Part shown: one piece after another, positions 51,212 through 58,773 of the stretch
Position numbering within the stretch: position 1 is the first letter of the stretch
How the letters are laid out: every line of letters starts with the position of its first letter
Assembly (NCBI GenBank): GCA_035534175.1
Contig: DATLSM010000007.1
Location: 13,877-77,876 of the forward strand
DNA: 64,000 bases
Source of the DNA: DATLSM01 sp035534175
Lineage (GTDB): Bacteria; Actinomycetota; Thermoleophilia; Solirubrobacterales; 70-9
Direction of reading: 5' to 3'
Position numbers and translations under genes: made by a program
Notes under the pieces: model-generated
What the model was told of the DNA's origin: nothing
Databases searched by the model: none
What the model saw: the letters and a program-made list of their open reading frames with translations, nothing else

Positions 51212-51379
51212 CTACCGCTCGGCGTTGGTCAGCTGCTCGATGTGTTTGAGCGCGTCGCGATCCAGCCCGTCTGGCCTGCGCAGCCGCTCGGCGAGCAGCC
51301 GCAGCCGCTCGGCGCGCAGCTCATCGCTCGGCGCCGGCTTCTTGGGGGTCGGGATCGTGCTCAGGACCGAATGCTTCAC
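51212..51379 (-). CDS. possible 55-residue protein (low confidence)
   Basis: From GTG 51379 the frame encodes KHSVLSTIPTPKKPAPSDELRAERLRLLAERLRRP and a C-terminus DGLDRDALKHIEQLTNAER. The second half looks like two amphipathic helices with regular Leu spacing, not like a shadow frame. A GTGAG lies 7 bases upstream of the GTG. The GTG at 51436 would add 19 less convincing residues. It is unrecognised and could be a remnant. Confidence 0.35.
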   Translation of the reverse strand: MKHSVLSTIPTPKKPAPSDELRAERLRLLAERLRRPDGLDRDALKHIEQLTNAER

Positions 51380-51541
51380 AGTGATCTCACGGTAGCGCCC
51401 ACACGCGACAGGAGCGCGATCCTCGGCGAAATGCACCCTGGGTTTGCGATGGGGCCACCCTCAGCCTGATGACTGTCAAGCTGGCGAAGTTCGAGCAGGT
51501 CGCAGGAGGTGCCGCCTCCAAAAGATCGCCGATTCTGGTCA
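51380..51541. other. intergenic stretch downstream of the GH15 gene
   Basis: No supported gene and no strong hairpin. It separates the possible small protein from the GH15 stop. Confidence 0.3.
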
Positions 51542-53401
51542 TCATCTGCGGGGGCGCCGGCGTTGGGGGTGTGGCGTTTGCAGCTCGGAGTCGAGGCTGA
51601 TCGCGGCGCTGATCAAGGCCAGGTGGGTGAACGCCTGGGGAAAGTTTCCTAGTAGCTCTCCGCTGGTCCCGATCTGCTCTGAGTAGAGGCCGAGGTGGTT
51701 GGCGTAGGTAAGCATCTTCTCGAACGCGAGCTGCGCCTCCTGGAGATACCCGGCCCGCGCGAGACACTCGACGTACCAAAAGCTGCACATCGAGAATGTC
51801 CCCTCCTCGCCGTCAAGTCCGTCGGGCGCTGCCGAGGGGTCGTAGCGATAAACCAGGGTGTCCGAGACCAGCTCGCTGCCGATCGCGTCAAGCGTGGAGA
51901 GCCAACGCGGGTCGGTGGGAGCGATGAAGTGGACCAGGGGCATCAGCAATAGCGAGGCGTCGAGCACATCGGAGTCCTCGGCCTGGACGAACGCCTGGCG
52001 GCGCTCGCTCCAGCCACGAGCCATGATCCAGGCGAAGATGTCGTTGCGCACCTCGGTCCAGCGGGTGAGATCCGCGGGCAGGCCACGGTTGGTCGCGATT
52101 CTCATCGCGCGATCGATTGCGACCCAGCACATCAAACGCGAGTGGGTGAAGCGCTTGCGCCCACCACGGGTCTCCCAGATGCCGTCGTCGGGCTCCTGCC
52201 AGTGCTCGCAGACCCAGTCGATCAGCGGCGTTAGGTTCATCCAGTCGTCGTAGCCGATGAGCTCGCCATGACCCCGAAGCGCTTGCTGCTCGGCGAGGTA
52301 GATCGAGTCGAACAGCTCGCCGTAGATGTCGAGCTGCACTTGGCGGGCGGCGTCGTTGCCGATCCTGACCGGCCGTGAGGCGCGATAGCCCTCGAGGTGG
52401 TCGAGTTCGTGCTCGTCCAGGCACCGGCCGCCGTCGATCCGGTACATGACATCGAGTGGGCTGCCACCGTCTCGTGCGGCAGCGACACTTGAGATCTTGC
52501 GTCGGAAGTCGTTGAAGGCGAGCGCCTCCGTTACGAACCCCAGGCTTGAAAGCGCGTAGATGGCGAAGGCGAAGTCACGCAACCACGCGTATCGGTAGTC
52601 CCAGTTGCGTGTTCCGCCCATTCGCTCGGGGAGACTGGTCGTTGGCGCGGCGACGATTGCGCCACTCGGCTCGTAGGAGAGCAGCTTGAGCGTCAGCGCC
52701 GAGCGCTCCACCATCTCTCGCCACCGGCCCTGGTATGAGGACTGCTGCAGCCATCGGCGCCAGAACATCACCGTTTCATCGCCCAGCCGCTCTGCTTCGG
52801 GCGCTGTGAGCGGCGCCGGTTGATCTCCGGCTTGCAGGACGAACGTGTGGCGCTGCCCCGCGGCGACCTCGAGCTCGGCCGTGGCCCCCGATGGGGTTGG
52901 CGTGAGCGCCAGCGCAGAGCCGAGCGCGAGCGTCTCCCCGTGAGCGTGGAACACCGCACCGGATTTCTCGATCGTGACCTCTGGCTGGTGTAGGCCGTAG
53001 CCGAAGCGTGGCTCGACTTCGAGGCGGAAGCGCAGAGCGCCGCGCACGCCGAGCACGCTTCGGATCAACCGCTGTGGGCCCTTGCCCACGGGCATGAAGT
53101 CCTGGACCTCCGCCACGCCTTTGGGCGAGAGAAAGCGGGTGATCAGGACGTTGGTCTGGGGCAGGTAGAGCTGCTTTGTCGAAGCGCCCGAGTCCGGCGG
53201 CGCGATCCGATAGAAGCCACCATTGGCGCGATCAAGCAGCGCTCCGAACACGCTCGGCCCGTCGAAGCGCCCCGGCGAGAACCAGTCGATCGTCCCGTCG
53301 CTGCCGACCAGCGCAGCGGTGTGGAGGTCGCCGATGATCCCGTGCTCGGCGATTGGCAGATATCGCTGTCCTGTGATGGTGTGATCGCTGGTCGTTCCCA
53401 C
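51542..53401 (-). CDS. glycoside hydrolase family 15 protein (glucoamylase/trehalase-like)
   Basis: The 619-residue protein has the N-terminal beta-sandwich (YLPIAEHGIIGDLHTAALVGSDGTIDWFSPGRFDGPSVFGALLDRANGG) and the (alpha/alpha)6 catalytic barrel with GGTRNWDYRYAWLRDFAFAIYAL and EEGTFSMCSFWYVECLARAGYLQEA, where the general acid/base Glu residues lie. Actinobacterial relatives include trehalases and glucoamylases; substrate choice is not visible. There is no signal peptide, so it should be cytoplasmic. GTG 53401. The last about 12 residues are Arg/Pro-rich. Confidence 0.92.
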   Translation of the reverse strand: MGTTSDHTITGQRYLPIAEHGIIGDLHTAALVGSDGTIDWFSPGRFDGPSVFGALLDRANGGFYRIAPPDSGASTKQLYLPQTNVLITRFLSPKGVAEVQDFMPVGKGPQRLIRSVLGVRGALRFRLEVEPRFGYGLHQPEVTIEKSGAVFHAHGETLALGSALALTPTPSGATAELEVAAGQRHTFVLQAGDQPAPLTAPEAERLGDETVMFWRRWLQQSSYQGRWREMVERSALTLKLLSYEPSGAIVAAPTTSLPERMGGTRNWDYRYAWLRDFAFAIYALSSLGFVTEALAFNDFRRKISSVAAARDGGSPLDVMYRIDGGRCLDEHELDHLEGYRASRPVRIGNDAARQVQLDIYGELFDSIYLAEQQALRGHGELIGYDDWMNLTPLIDWVCEHWQEPDDGIWETRGGRKRFTHSRLMCWVAIDRAMRIATNRGLPADLTRWTEVRNDIFAWIMARGWSERRQAFVQAEDSDVLDASLLLMPLVHFIAPTDPRWLSTLDAIGSELVSDTLVYRYDPSAAPDGLDGEEGTFSMCSFWYVECLARAGYLQEAQLAFEKMLTYANHLGLYSEQIGTSGELLGNFPQAFTHLALISAAISLDSELQTPHPQRRRPRR

Positions 53402-53495
53402 GCCGGCTCGATTCGAGGCGGTCCTGATCCACGGCGGCGCTCAGCATCGGCAACGCGGAGGCAGGCTACTGCAGCGCGTCTGCGCTGGCGCCCCG
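53402..53495. other. gap between GH15 start and the SDR relic
   Basis: Ninety-four bases with no supported feature and no -10 at the leaderless distance from GTG 53401. Confidence 0.3.
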
Positions 53496-54127
53496 CTATG
53501 CGTCTGTGAATCGATACTCAGTCTGCCAGGCGTCCTGCGAGTCGGTGTGGGCGGTCCAGAAGCTCCGCGATGTTGTCCGGATCGAAGTCGGTCCCCGGCT
53601 TGACGGCACCGGCGATCGTGACGGTCGCGGCATGGATGCCGTCCTCCCGGACGCCGGCGCAATCAGCGTCTGCGCCGAGCGCAGGGCGGCCTTCCCGATC
53701 GAGAGGCTGGCCAGTGCGGGCACAGGATTGTCGGCGAAGCCACCGGTAGGGTGCCGCCGCCAGCTGCTCGCAGGACGGGCGCGGCTACCTGTGCCGCGAC
53801 GACGGCGCCGAGGACATCGACGTCGTGGGCGGTTCGGAGCCGCTCGACGGTTGTGTCGAAGATCTGGCCTGGATCTGGCAGGGCAGCGTTGTACACGACG
53901 ACACCGGGGGCACCCGGGGCGACGAAGATCCGTTCGAGCGTCTCGCGGTAGCCGTCCAGATCCTCCATATCCGCGCCGATCGCCTCTATCCCAAGGCCAC
54001 CGTCGCGCAGTTCAGGGCGAGCTGGTCGACCGTTTCACTGCGGGAGATGAGCGTGCTGCGGAAGCCCTCCCGGCCGAAGCGCCGAACCACGCCGGCGTCG
54101 ACTCCCGGTCCGGCCCCGATCAACAGG
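53496..54127 (-). pseudogene. short-chain dehydrogenase/reductase pseudogene with at least four frameshifts
   Basis: Read on the minus strand and shifting frame, the pieces join into one SDR. They are LLIGAGPGVDAGVVRRFGREGF (cofactor motif), then ELRDGGLGIEAIGADMED, then YRETLERIFVAPGAPGVVVYNAALPDPGQIF, then the GGTL strand, then GGFADNPVPALASLSIGKAALR, then AGVREDGIHAATVTIAGAVKPGTDFD, then FWTAHTDSQDAWQTEYRF and stop. The breaks lie after DQLAL, after GGTL (some residues also lost), after TLIA and after NIAE. The longest intact piece is 53663-53968. The gene therefore cannot be translated whole and is decaying. Confidence 0.85.
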
Positions 54128-54232
54128 GAGGGCGCCGCAGAGAAGCACGTTCACAGCATCCTCAGCAAGCTCCGACTGTCCGAGACCGAGGACGATCACC
54201 GACGCGCATTCACGTACTTCGTCGCCCGCTGA
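54128..54232 (+). pseudogene. 3' fragment of a LuxR-type response-regulator gene
   Basis: In one frame the bases encode EGAAEKHVHSILSKLRLSETEDDHRR and then AFTYFVAR and TGA. This matches the end of the NarL/LuxR HTH found in actinobacterial response regulators (pattern EGAVEKHVxxIxxKLxL...DDHRRVLAVL). Everything upstream of EGAA is missing: the preceding bases belong to the SDR relic on the other strand, so the junction is at about 54127/54128. Confidence 0.75.
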
Positions 54233-54347
54233 CGGAGCGAAACCCAGGCGTCTTTCCGGCTTACATCACCCGCCTGCTTCGCGGCGAAGCGAAAGCCGCC
54301 AAACAGCTTGGGTCGGGTTGGAGTCGGGGACCTCGGTGTCTCAGAAA

Positions 54348-54420
54348 TGGAGCTGAGGGGGCTCGAACCCCTGACCTTCGCGCTGCCAGCGCGACGCTCT
54401 TCCAGCTGAGCTACAGCCCC
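54348..54420 (-). tRNA. tRNA-Ala(GGC)
   Basis: The 73-base cloverleaf on the minus strand has acceptor GGGGCTG/CAGCTCC (one G-U), D arm GCTC-AGCTGGAA-GAGC, anticodon stem TCGCG/CGCGA with loop CTGGCAG (T33, anticodon GGC = Ala), T arm AGGGG-TTCGAGC-CCCCT and discriminator A. The 3' CCA is not encoded (the following bases are TTT), as is common in actinobacteria. It sits between the gene relics and the coiled-coil gene, 40 bases after the coiled-coil gene's stop. Confidence 0.97.
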
Positions 54421-54460
54421 GCAACGCGCGATTTTAGACGCTAATCTCGCGCCGACCGCG

Positions 54461-55258
54461 CTAGGCGGCGTGCCGGCCGCTGCCCTGATCCTCGTCGATG
54501 TCGAGGATCACGTTATCGGCCGCGGTGTGGCGGACGCGGAAATCGAGGGGGGAGCGAGCCTCCAGCTCGCGCAGCAACTCGACCGGCTCGTCTAGGCGCA
54601 TGGAAAGCGTCGCCCTTCCCTCGGAGAAGCGCTCGACCGAGATCTCGGAGGTGGCGCCAATCTGATTCGCGGCGTCCTCGAAGCCGACCAGCTGGGAGAA
54701 GTCGCCGAGCGGCCCGATCTCCACCCTGACCAGACCCTGGAAGAGCCCTTGCGTCTCGGCCTCGACCTGGCCGTTGGCCCCCGCAGCCCCATCGAGCGCG
54801 ACCTCTGCATGCGCTTCGGTCAGCTCCTGCACCCGCCGGCTGACCTCAACGGCCTCGCGCAGGGCCTTCATCCGGATCCTGGTCGCCTGACCGCGGGCCT
54901 GCGCCTCGATCTCCTCCAGCCGGGCCGAGACCGCCTCCAGCGAGGCGATGCTGCGGTCGTGGCGCTCGTTTGCCTCCCGCAGCCGCTCGATCAGGCCGCG
55001 GATCTCCCGCTCCCGCTCGATCACCATTGCCGAAAGGGATTCCAATTCCCCCTCCAGCTCGTCGAATTCCCCCTCCAGCTCGATCGTGCCCGAAACCTGC
55101 TGGCTCAACTCCGCTTCCAGCCCCTGGCGTTCCTCCTCCACCCCGGCCAAGCTCTCAGCCCGGGGCTCGAGCCTGGCGATCAGCGCGTCTCGTGCCGACA
55201 TCGCCTGCTCCACGTCGGGGCGGCTGTAGCCCAGGAGCGCCCTCTTGAAGCTACCCAT
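54461..55258 (-). CDS. coiled-coil protein with DivIVA-like N-terminus (unknown function)
   Basis: The 265-residue protein starts MGSFKRALLGYSRPDVEQAMSARDALIARLE, similar to the GYxxxDVE membrane-binding start of DivIVA-like proteins. It then has a long Glu/Leu/Arg coiled coil (about 35-150) and a globular C-terminal domain (about 165-255: FQGLVRVEIGPLGDFSQLVGFEDAANQIGATSEISVERFSEGRATLSMRLDEPVELLREL). The C-terminal domain resembles nothing I can name. ATG 55258 is favoured over a GTG 33 bases upstream because of its TACGGT -10. rsfS and nadD are upstream on the same strand. Confidence 0.65.
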   Translation of the reverse strand: MGSFKRALLGYSRPDVEQAMSARDALIARLEPRAESLAGVEEERQGLEAELSQQVSGTIELEGEFDELEGELESLSAMVIEREREIRGLIERLREANERHDRSIASLEAVSARLEEIEAQARGQATRIRMKALREAVEVSRRVQELTEAHAEVALDGAAGANGQVEAETQGLFQGLVRVEIGPLGDFSQLVGFEDAANQIGATSEISVERFSEGRATLSMRLDEPVELLRELEARSPLDFRVRHTAADNVILDIDEDQGSGRHAA

Positions 55259-55265
55259 GCGCGGC

Positions 55266-55271
55266 ACCGTA
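55266..55271 (-). promoter_or_regulatory. possible leaderless -10 (TACGGT) of the coiled-coil gene
   Basis: TACGGT lies 7 bases before ATG 55258, and no Shine-Dalgarno is present. It decides in favour of this start. Confidence 0.35.
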
Positions 55272-55335
55272 GGGACCCCCTCGGACGGCATTTCGCCTCG
55301 CTTCGCTCTGGTTCGAACAGACGTTCGGGCAGGCC

Positions 55336-55725
55336 TCAGGCGCGCAGGGCCGAAGGCGCCTCGGAGCGCTCCAGTCCCAGCTCCAGGCGCGGTGCCTCAC
55401 TCCACAGACCCTCCAGCTGGTAGCGCTCCCGCTCCTCGGCGGTGAAGACGTGCAGGACGCAGTCGAGGTAGTCGAGGATCACCCAGCCCGCGTTCCCCGC
55501 CCCGTCGATCCCGCCCGGCAGCAGGCCTCCCTCCTCCTTCAGCCGCAGCCTCACCTCTTCCACGATCGCCCCCGCCTGGCGCTCGTTGCGGGCCGTGCAG
55601 ATCGCCAGGAAGTCGGTGTAGGAGACCAGGTCGCGCATATCGAGGACGACAATCTCCTTGGCCCCTTTGGAATCGGCCAGCTCCGCCAGCCGCCGGGCCA
55701 GCGTCTCGGAGTCCGGCCCGCTCAC
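55336..55725 (-). CDS. rsfS: ribosomal silencing factor RsfS
   Basis: RsfS binds L14 and blocks subunit joining when nutrients are scarce. The 129-residue protein has KGAKEIVVLDMRDLVSYTDFLAICTARNERQAGAIVEEVRLRLKEEG, then GWVILDYLDCVLHVFTAEERERYQLEGLW (family: D.VVH.F....R..Y.LE.LW). Start GTG 55725 overlaps the nadD stop (GTGA), a nadD-rsfS pair seen throughout bacteria. The C-terminus (about 20 residues) is a Leu/Glu tail. Confidence 0.96.
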   Translation of the reverse strand: MSGPDSETLARRLAELADSKGAKEIVVLDMRDLVSYTDFLAICTARNERQAGAIVEEVRLRLKEEGGLLPGGIDGAGNAGWVILDYLDCVLHVFTAEERERYQLEGLWSEAPRLELGLERSEAPSALRA

Positions 55726-56339
55726 CCGTAAACCGCCTTCTCCTCGATGAAGCGGGCCACGGCCTCAGGGACCAGGTAGCGCAGCGGCCGGCGCGCGGCG
55801 GCGCGCTCACGCACCGCCGAGGAGGAGACCCCGAACTGGGGCATCTCCAGCATCGTGGCCCGGTCCGCGGCCCCGAGGCTGCGCAGGACCGCACCGACCT
55901 CGGCGTCGGCCACCCCCGCTCGGCGGGCGACGGCCAGGCGCGCCAGCTCGACCACCCGCGCCGGCTCGCGCCAGCTCTCCAGACCCAGGGCGGCGTCCGC
56001 CCCCATCACAAACACCAACTCCGTCTCGCCTCGCTCTCGCCCAAGCATTTCCAAGGTCTCATACGTGTAGGACGGACCGGGGCGATTGACCTCCAGGGTG
56101 GAGACGGAGAAGAGGGCGTCATCGGCCGCGGCGAGCCGGGTCATCGCCAGCCGCAGCTCGCGTCCAGGGTCATCGACGAGCCGCTTGTGCGGGGCCTCTC
56201 CGGTCGGCATCAGGATCACCTCGCTCAGGCCAAGCTGCCATTGCGCCTCCTGGGCGAGCGCCAGGTGCCCGAGATGGGGCGGGTTGAACGCCGAGCCGAG
56301 AACGCCGATGCCGGCCACAGCGCCGGGGCTCTTATTCAC
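55722..56339 (-). CDS. nadD: nicotinate-nucleotide adenylyltransferase
   Basis: NadD makes deamido-NAD from NaMN and ATP. The 205-residue protein has the nucleotidyl-transferase motif GSAFNPPHLGHLALAQEA (HxGH), MPTGEAPHK, YTYETLEML, FVMGADAALGLESW and the ISSTxVR-like VSSSAVRER. Start GTG 56339 overlaps the end of proA (8 bases). Confidence 0.96.
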   Translation of the reverse strand: MNKSPGAVAGIGVLGSAFNPPHLGHLALAQEAQWQLGLSEVILMPTGEAPHKRLVDDPGRELRLAMTRLAAADDALFSVSTLEVNRPGPSYTYETLEMLGRERGETELVFVMGADAALGLESWREPARVVELARLAVARRAGVADAEVGAVLRSLGAADRATMLEMPQFGVSSSAVRERAAARRPLRYLVPEAVARFIEEKAVYG

Positions 56340-57597
56340 GCACCTGGCCGTCTCCGCGCGCCACGTACTTGAAGGTCGTCAGCTCCCGCAACCCGATCGG
56401 GCCACGGGCGTGCAGCTTTTGGGTCGAGTTGCCGATCTCGGCGCCCATCCCATACTCGAAGCCGTCGGTGAAGCGGGTCGAGGCATTGACGTAGATGGCG
56501 GCCGCGTCGACCCCCGCGACGAAGCGCTCCGCCGCCTCCTGCGAAGCTGTGACGATCGCCTCGGAATGCCCCGTCCCATGCCGATTGACGTGTTCGATCG
56601 CCGCCTCGAGTGAGTCCACCACGCCGACCGCGATCTTCAGCTCCAGGTACTCGGTGTCCCAGTCCTCAGGGGTCGCGGCGCCGACCTCGACCCCGACCGC
56701 CAGCTGGCGCACGCGTTGGTCCCCGACCAGCTCGACTCCAGCCTGACGCAGATCGGACAGGACCTCGGGCAGGAGGCGCTCGGCGATCGCAGCATCGACC
56801 AACAGCGTCTCGGCCGCATTACACACCCCGGGCCGCTGCACCTTGGCGTTGACCGCGATCCGCCGCGCCATCTCCAGGTCCGCATCGGCGTGGACGTAGA
56901 CGTGGCAGTTGCCCGCCGCGGCATACATCACCGGTACCGTCGCGACCGCCTTCAATGCCTGCTTCAGGCCCTCGCCACCGCGCGGGATCAGCAGGTCGAC
57001 GAGCCCGTCCTGGGTCGCCAGCTCAGCCAGGGCCCCCCGACCGCCGCCGGCCAGCAGCTGCACCGAGTCCTGCGGCAGGCCCGCCTCGGCCAGCCCCTCG
57101 CGCACGATCGCCGCCAGCACTCCATTGGAGCGCTCGGCGTAGCTGGACCCGCGTAGCACGAGCGCGTTGGCGCTCTTGATCGTCAGCGCGGCACAGTCGA
57201 TCGTCACGTTGGGCCGCGCCTCATAGACCACGGCAACCACCCCGAGCGGCACCCGCACCTTCTGCAGGTCGATGCCGCTGGCAAGCGTCCGGCGCTCCAG
57301 CTCCTCGCCCACGGGGTCCTCCAGCGCGGCGAGCGCCCGCAGGCCCTCGCCCATTGCCGCGACCCGTGCCTCGGTCAGCGCCAGACGGTCGCGCAGCGCC
57401 GGGCTCAGCCCGCCGGCGCGCTCGTCGTCGAGGTCGGCGGCGTTCGCTTCCAGGATCTCGGCGCTTCGCTCCTCCAGCAGCCGCGCGCTGGCCTCAAGCG
57501 CAGCGTTCTTGGCCTCGGTCGAAACGCCCGCCAGCTTCCGCGCCGCCCGCTGCGCCGCTGCACAGGCCTCGGAGATCGTGGTCGTCGCGACTGACAC
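56332..57597 (-). CDS. proA: gamma-glutamyl phosphate reductase
   Basis: ProA reduces gamma-glutamyl phosphate to glutamate semialdehyde in proline synthesis. The 421-residue protein has the aldehyde-dehydrogenase-like fold with GVVAVVYEARPNVTIDCAALTIKSANALVLRG, LIPRGGEGL, and the catalytic Cys in KVQRPGVCNAAETLLVD, plus NASTRFTDGFEYGMGAEIGNSTQKLHARGPIGLRELTTFKYVARG. Start GTG 57597. It follows proB by 35 bases, and its stop overlaps nadD. Confidence 0.97.
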   Translation of the reverse strand: MSVATTTISEACAAAQRAARKLAGVSTEAKNAALEASARLLEERSAEILEANAADLDDERAGGLSPALRDRLALTEARVAAMGEGLRALAALEDPVGEELERRTLASGIDLQKVRVPLGVVAVVYEARPNVTIDCAALTIKSANALVLRGSSYAERSNGVLAAIVREGLAEAGLPQDSVQLLAGGGRGALAELATQDGLVDLLIPRGGEGLKQALKAVATVPVMYAAAGNCHVYVHADADLEMARRIAVNAKVQRPGVCNAAETLLVDAAIAERLLPEVLSDLRQAGVELVGDQRVRQLAVGVEVGAATPEDWDTEYLELKIAVGVVDSLEAAIEHVNRHGTGHSEAIVTASQEAAERFVAGVDAAAIYVNASTRFTDGFEYGMGAEIGNSTQKLHARGPIGLRELTTFKYVARGDGQVRE

Positions 57598-57632
57598 CGA
57601 CCAAGCGTATAGGGGGCCGGTGTTCCTTCCCC

Positions 57633-58721
57633 CTATATGAGGACGAAGCGGTCCCGGTGGATCACCTCATCCGCCGCCTGGGGCAGAAGCTCCTTCACCT
57701 GCTCGGATTTCATCCCCATCACCTGGGACAGCTCCTTGGCGGAGTACTCGACTATGCCCTTGCCGATCAAAGTGCCGTCGGCGGCGACCTCCACCGCGTC
57801 GCCCGCGTCGAAGTTGCCGTCGAGCGAAATGATCCCCACCGCAAGCAGGCTCGAGCCGTGCTCGCGCAGCACGCGCTCGGCGCCGGCGTCGACCGTCAGC
57901 CGACCGTGGGCGGGCTTGGCGTATTTGAGCCACAGCTTGAAGCTGGACGCCCGCCCTTCCCGGGCCACGAAGCGCGTGCCCACGGCCTGGCCAGCGGCGG
58001 CTGCGGCCAGAGTGCCTTCAACCGTGCCGTTGCAGATCGTGGCCGGGATGCCGGCCTCGCCGGCCATCTCCGCCGCGGCGACCTTGCTGCGCATGCCACC
58101 GGAACCGAAGGCCGAGGTGCGCTCGCCGATCTGTAGATCGGCGAGCCGGGAGAGATCCTCGACCTCGGGTATCAGCTCCGCGTCCGGCCGGAGACGCGGG
58201 TCGGCGGAGTGCAGGCCGTCGATGTCGGTGAGCAGGACGAGCAGACGGGCGCCCAGCAGGATCGCCACCTGGGCGGCGAGGAAATCGTTGTCGCCGAAGC
58301 TGATCTCGTCGGTGGCGGTGGTGTCGTTCTCGTTCACCACCGGCACAACCCGCCACTCGATCAACTGCCCCAGAGTTCGGCGCGCATTGAGATAGTTGGT
58401 GCGGGCGGCGATGTCGGCGGCGGTCAGCAGGACCTGCGCCGCGCGCGTCCCCTGCTGCGCCAGCCGGCTCTCATAGGCGCGGAAAAGATCGCCCTGGCCG
58501 ACCGCCGAGGCGGCCTGCAGCTCCTCCATCGCCCGCGGCCTGACCGACAGCTCCAACAACCTCATTCCCCTGGCGATGGCGCCGGAGGTGACCATCACGA
58601 CCGGCTCTCCTCCCCGCTCCAGTGCGGCGACCTGGGCGCAGACGGAATTGAGCACGTCGACCCGCAGCTCACCGTCGTCGGCGGCGACGATCGAGGAGCC
58701 GAGCTTGACCACCAGTGTCAT
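57633..58721 (-). CDS. proB: glutamate 5-kinase with PUA domain
   Basis: ProB phosphorylates glutamate, the feedback-controlled first step of proline synthesis. The 362-residue protein has the amino-acid-kinase fold (LVVKLGSSIVAADDGE, VMVTSGAIARGM, VVPVVNENDTTATDEISFGDNDFLAAQVA, LLVLLTDIDGLHSADPR, GSGGMRSKVAAAEMA) and a C-terminal PUA domain (about 280-355). ATG 58721 gives the canonical TLVVKLGSS beginning and has a TACACT -10 six bases upstream. Confidence 0.97.
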   Translation of the reverse strand: MTLVVKLGSSIVAADDGELRVDVLNSVCAQVAALERGGEPVVMVTSGAIARGMRLLELSVRPRAMEELQAASAVGQGDLFRAYESRLAQQGTRAAQVLLTAADIAARTNYLNARRTLGQLIEWRVVPVVNENDTTATDEISFGDNDFLAAQVAILLGARLLVLLTDIDGLHSADPRLRPDAELIPEVEDLSRLADLQIGERTSAFGSGGMRSKVAAAEMAGEAGIPATICNGTVEGTLAAAAAGQAVGTRFVAREGRASSFKLWLKYAKPAHGRLTVDAGAERVLREHGSSLLAVGIISLDGNFDAGDAVEVAADGTLIGKGIVEYSAKELSQVMGMKSEQVKELLPQAADEVIHRDRFVLI

Positions 58722-58727
58722 TGGGGC

Positions 58728-58733
58728 AGTGTA
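58728..58733 (-). promoter_or_regulatory. leaderless -10 (TACACT) of proB
   Basis: TACACT lies exactly 6 bases before ATG 58721, with no Shine-Dalgarno in between. It could start a proB-proA-nadD-rsfS transcript separate from obgE. Confidence 0.45.
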
Positions 58734-58773
58734 GGAAGAGCGCTCGCCGCCCCGTGGGCGCAGCGATTGGCGG

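Noticed and set aside
51469..51600. A 43-codon plus-strand frame with a short hydrophobic stretch and a Gly-rich run
   Set aside because: Its second half is antisense to the end of the GH15 gene and there is no convincing ribosome site, so it is probably chance.
54320..54460. Integration site (att) at tRNA-Ala
   Set aside because: No integrase gene and no second copy of the tRNA 3' end was seen in the window, so the neighbouring relics cannot be tied to an island.
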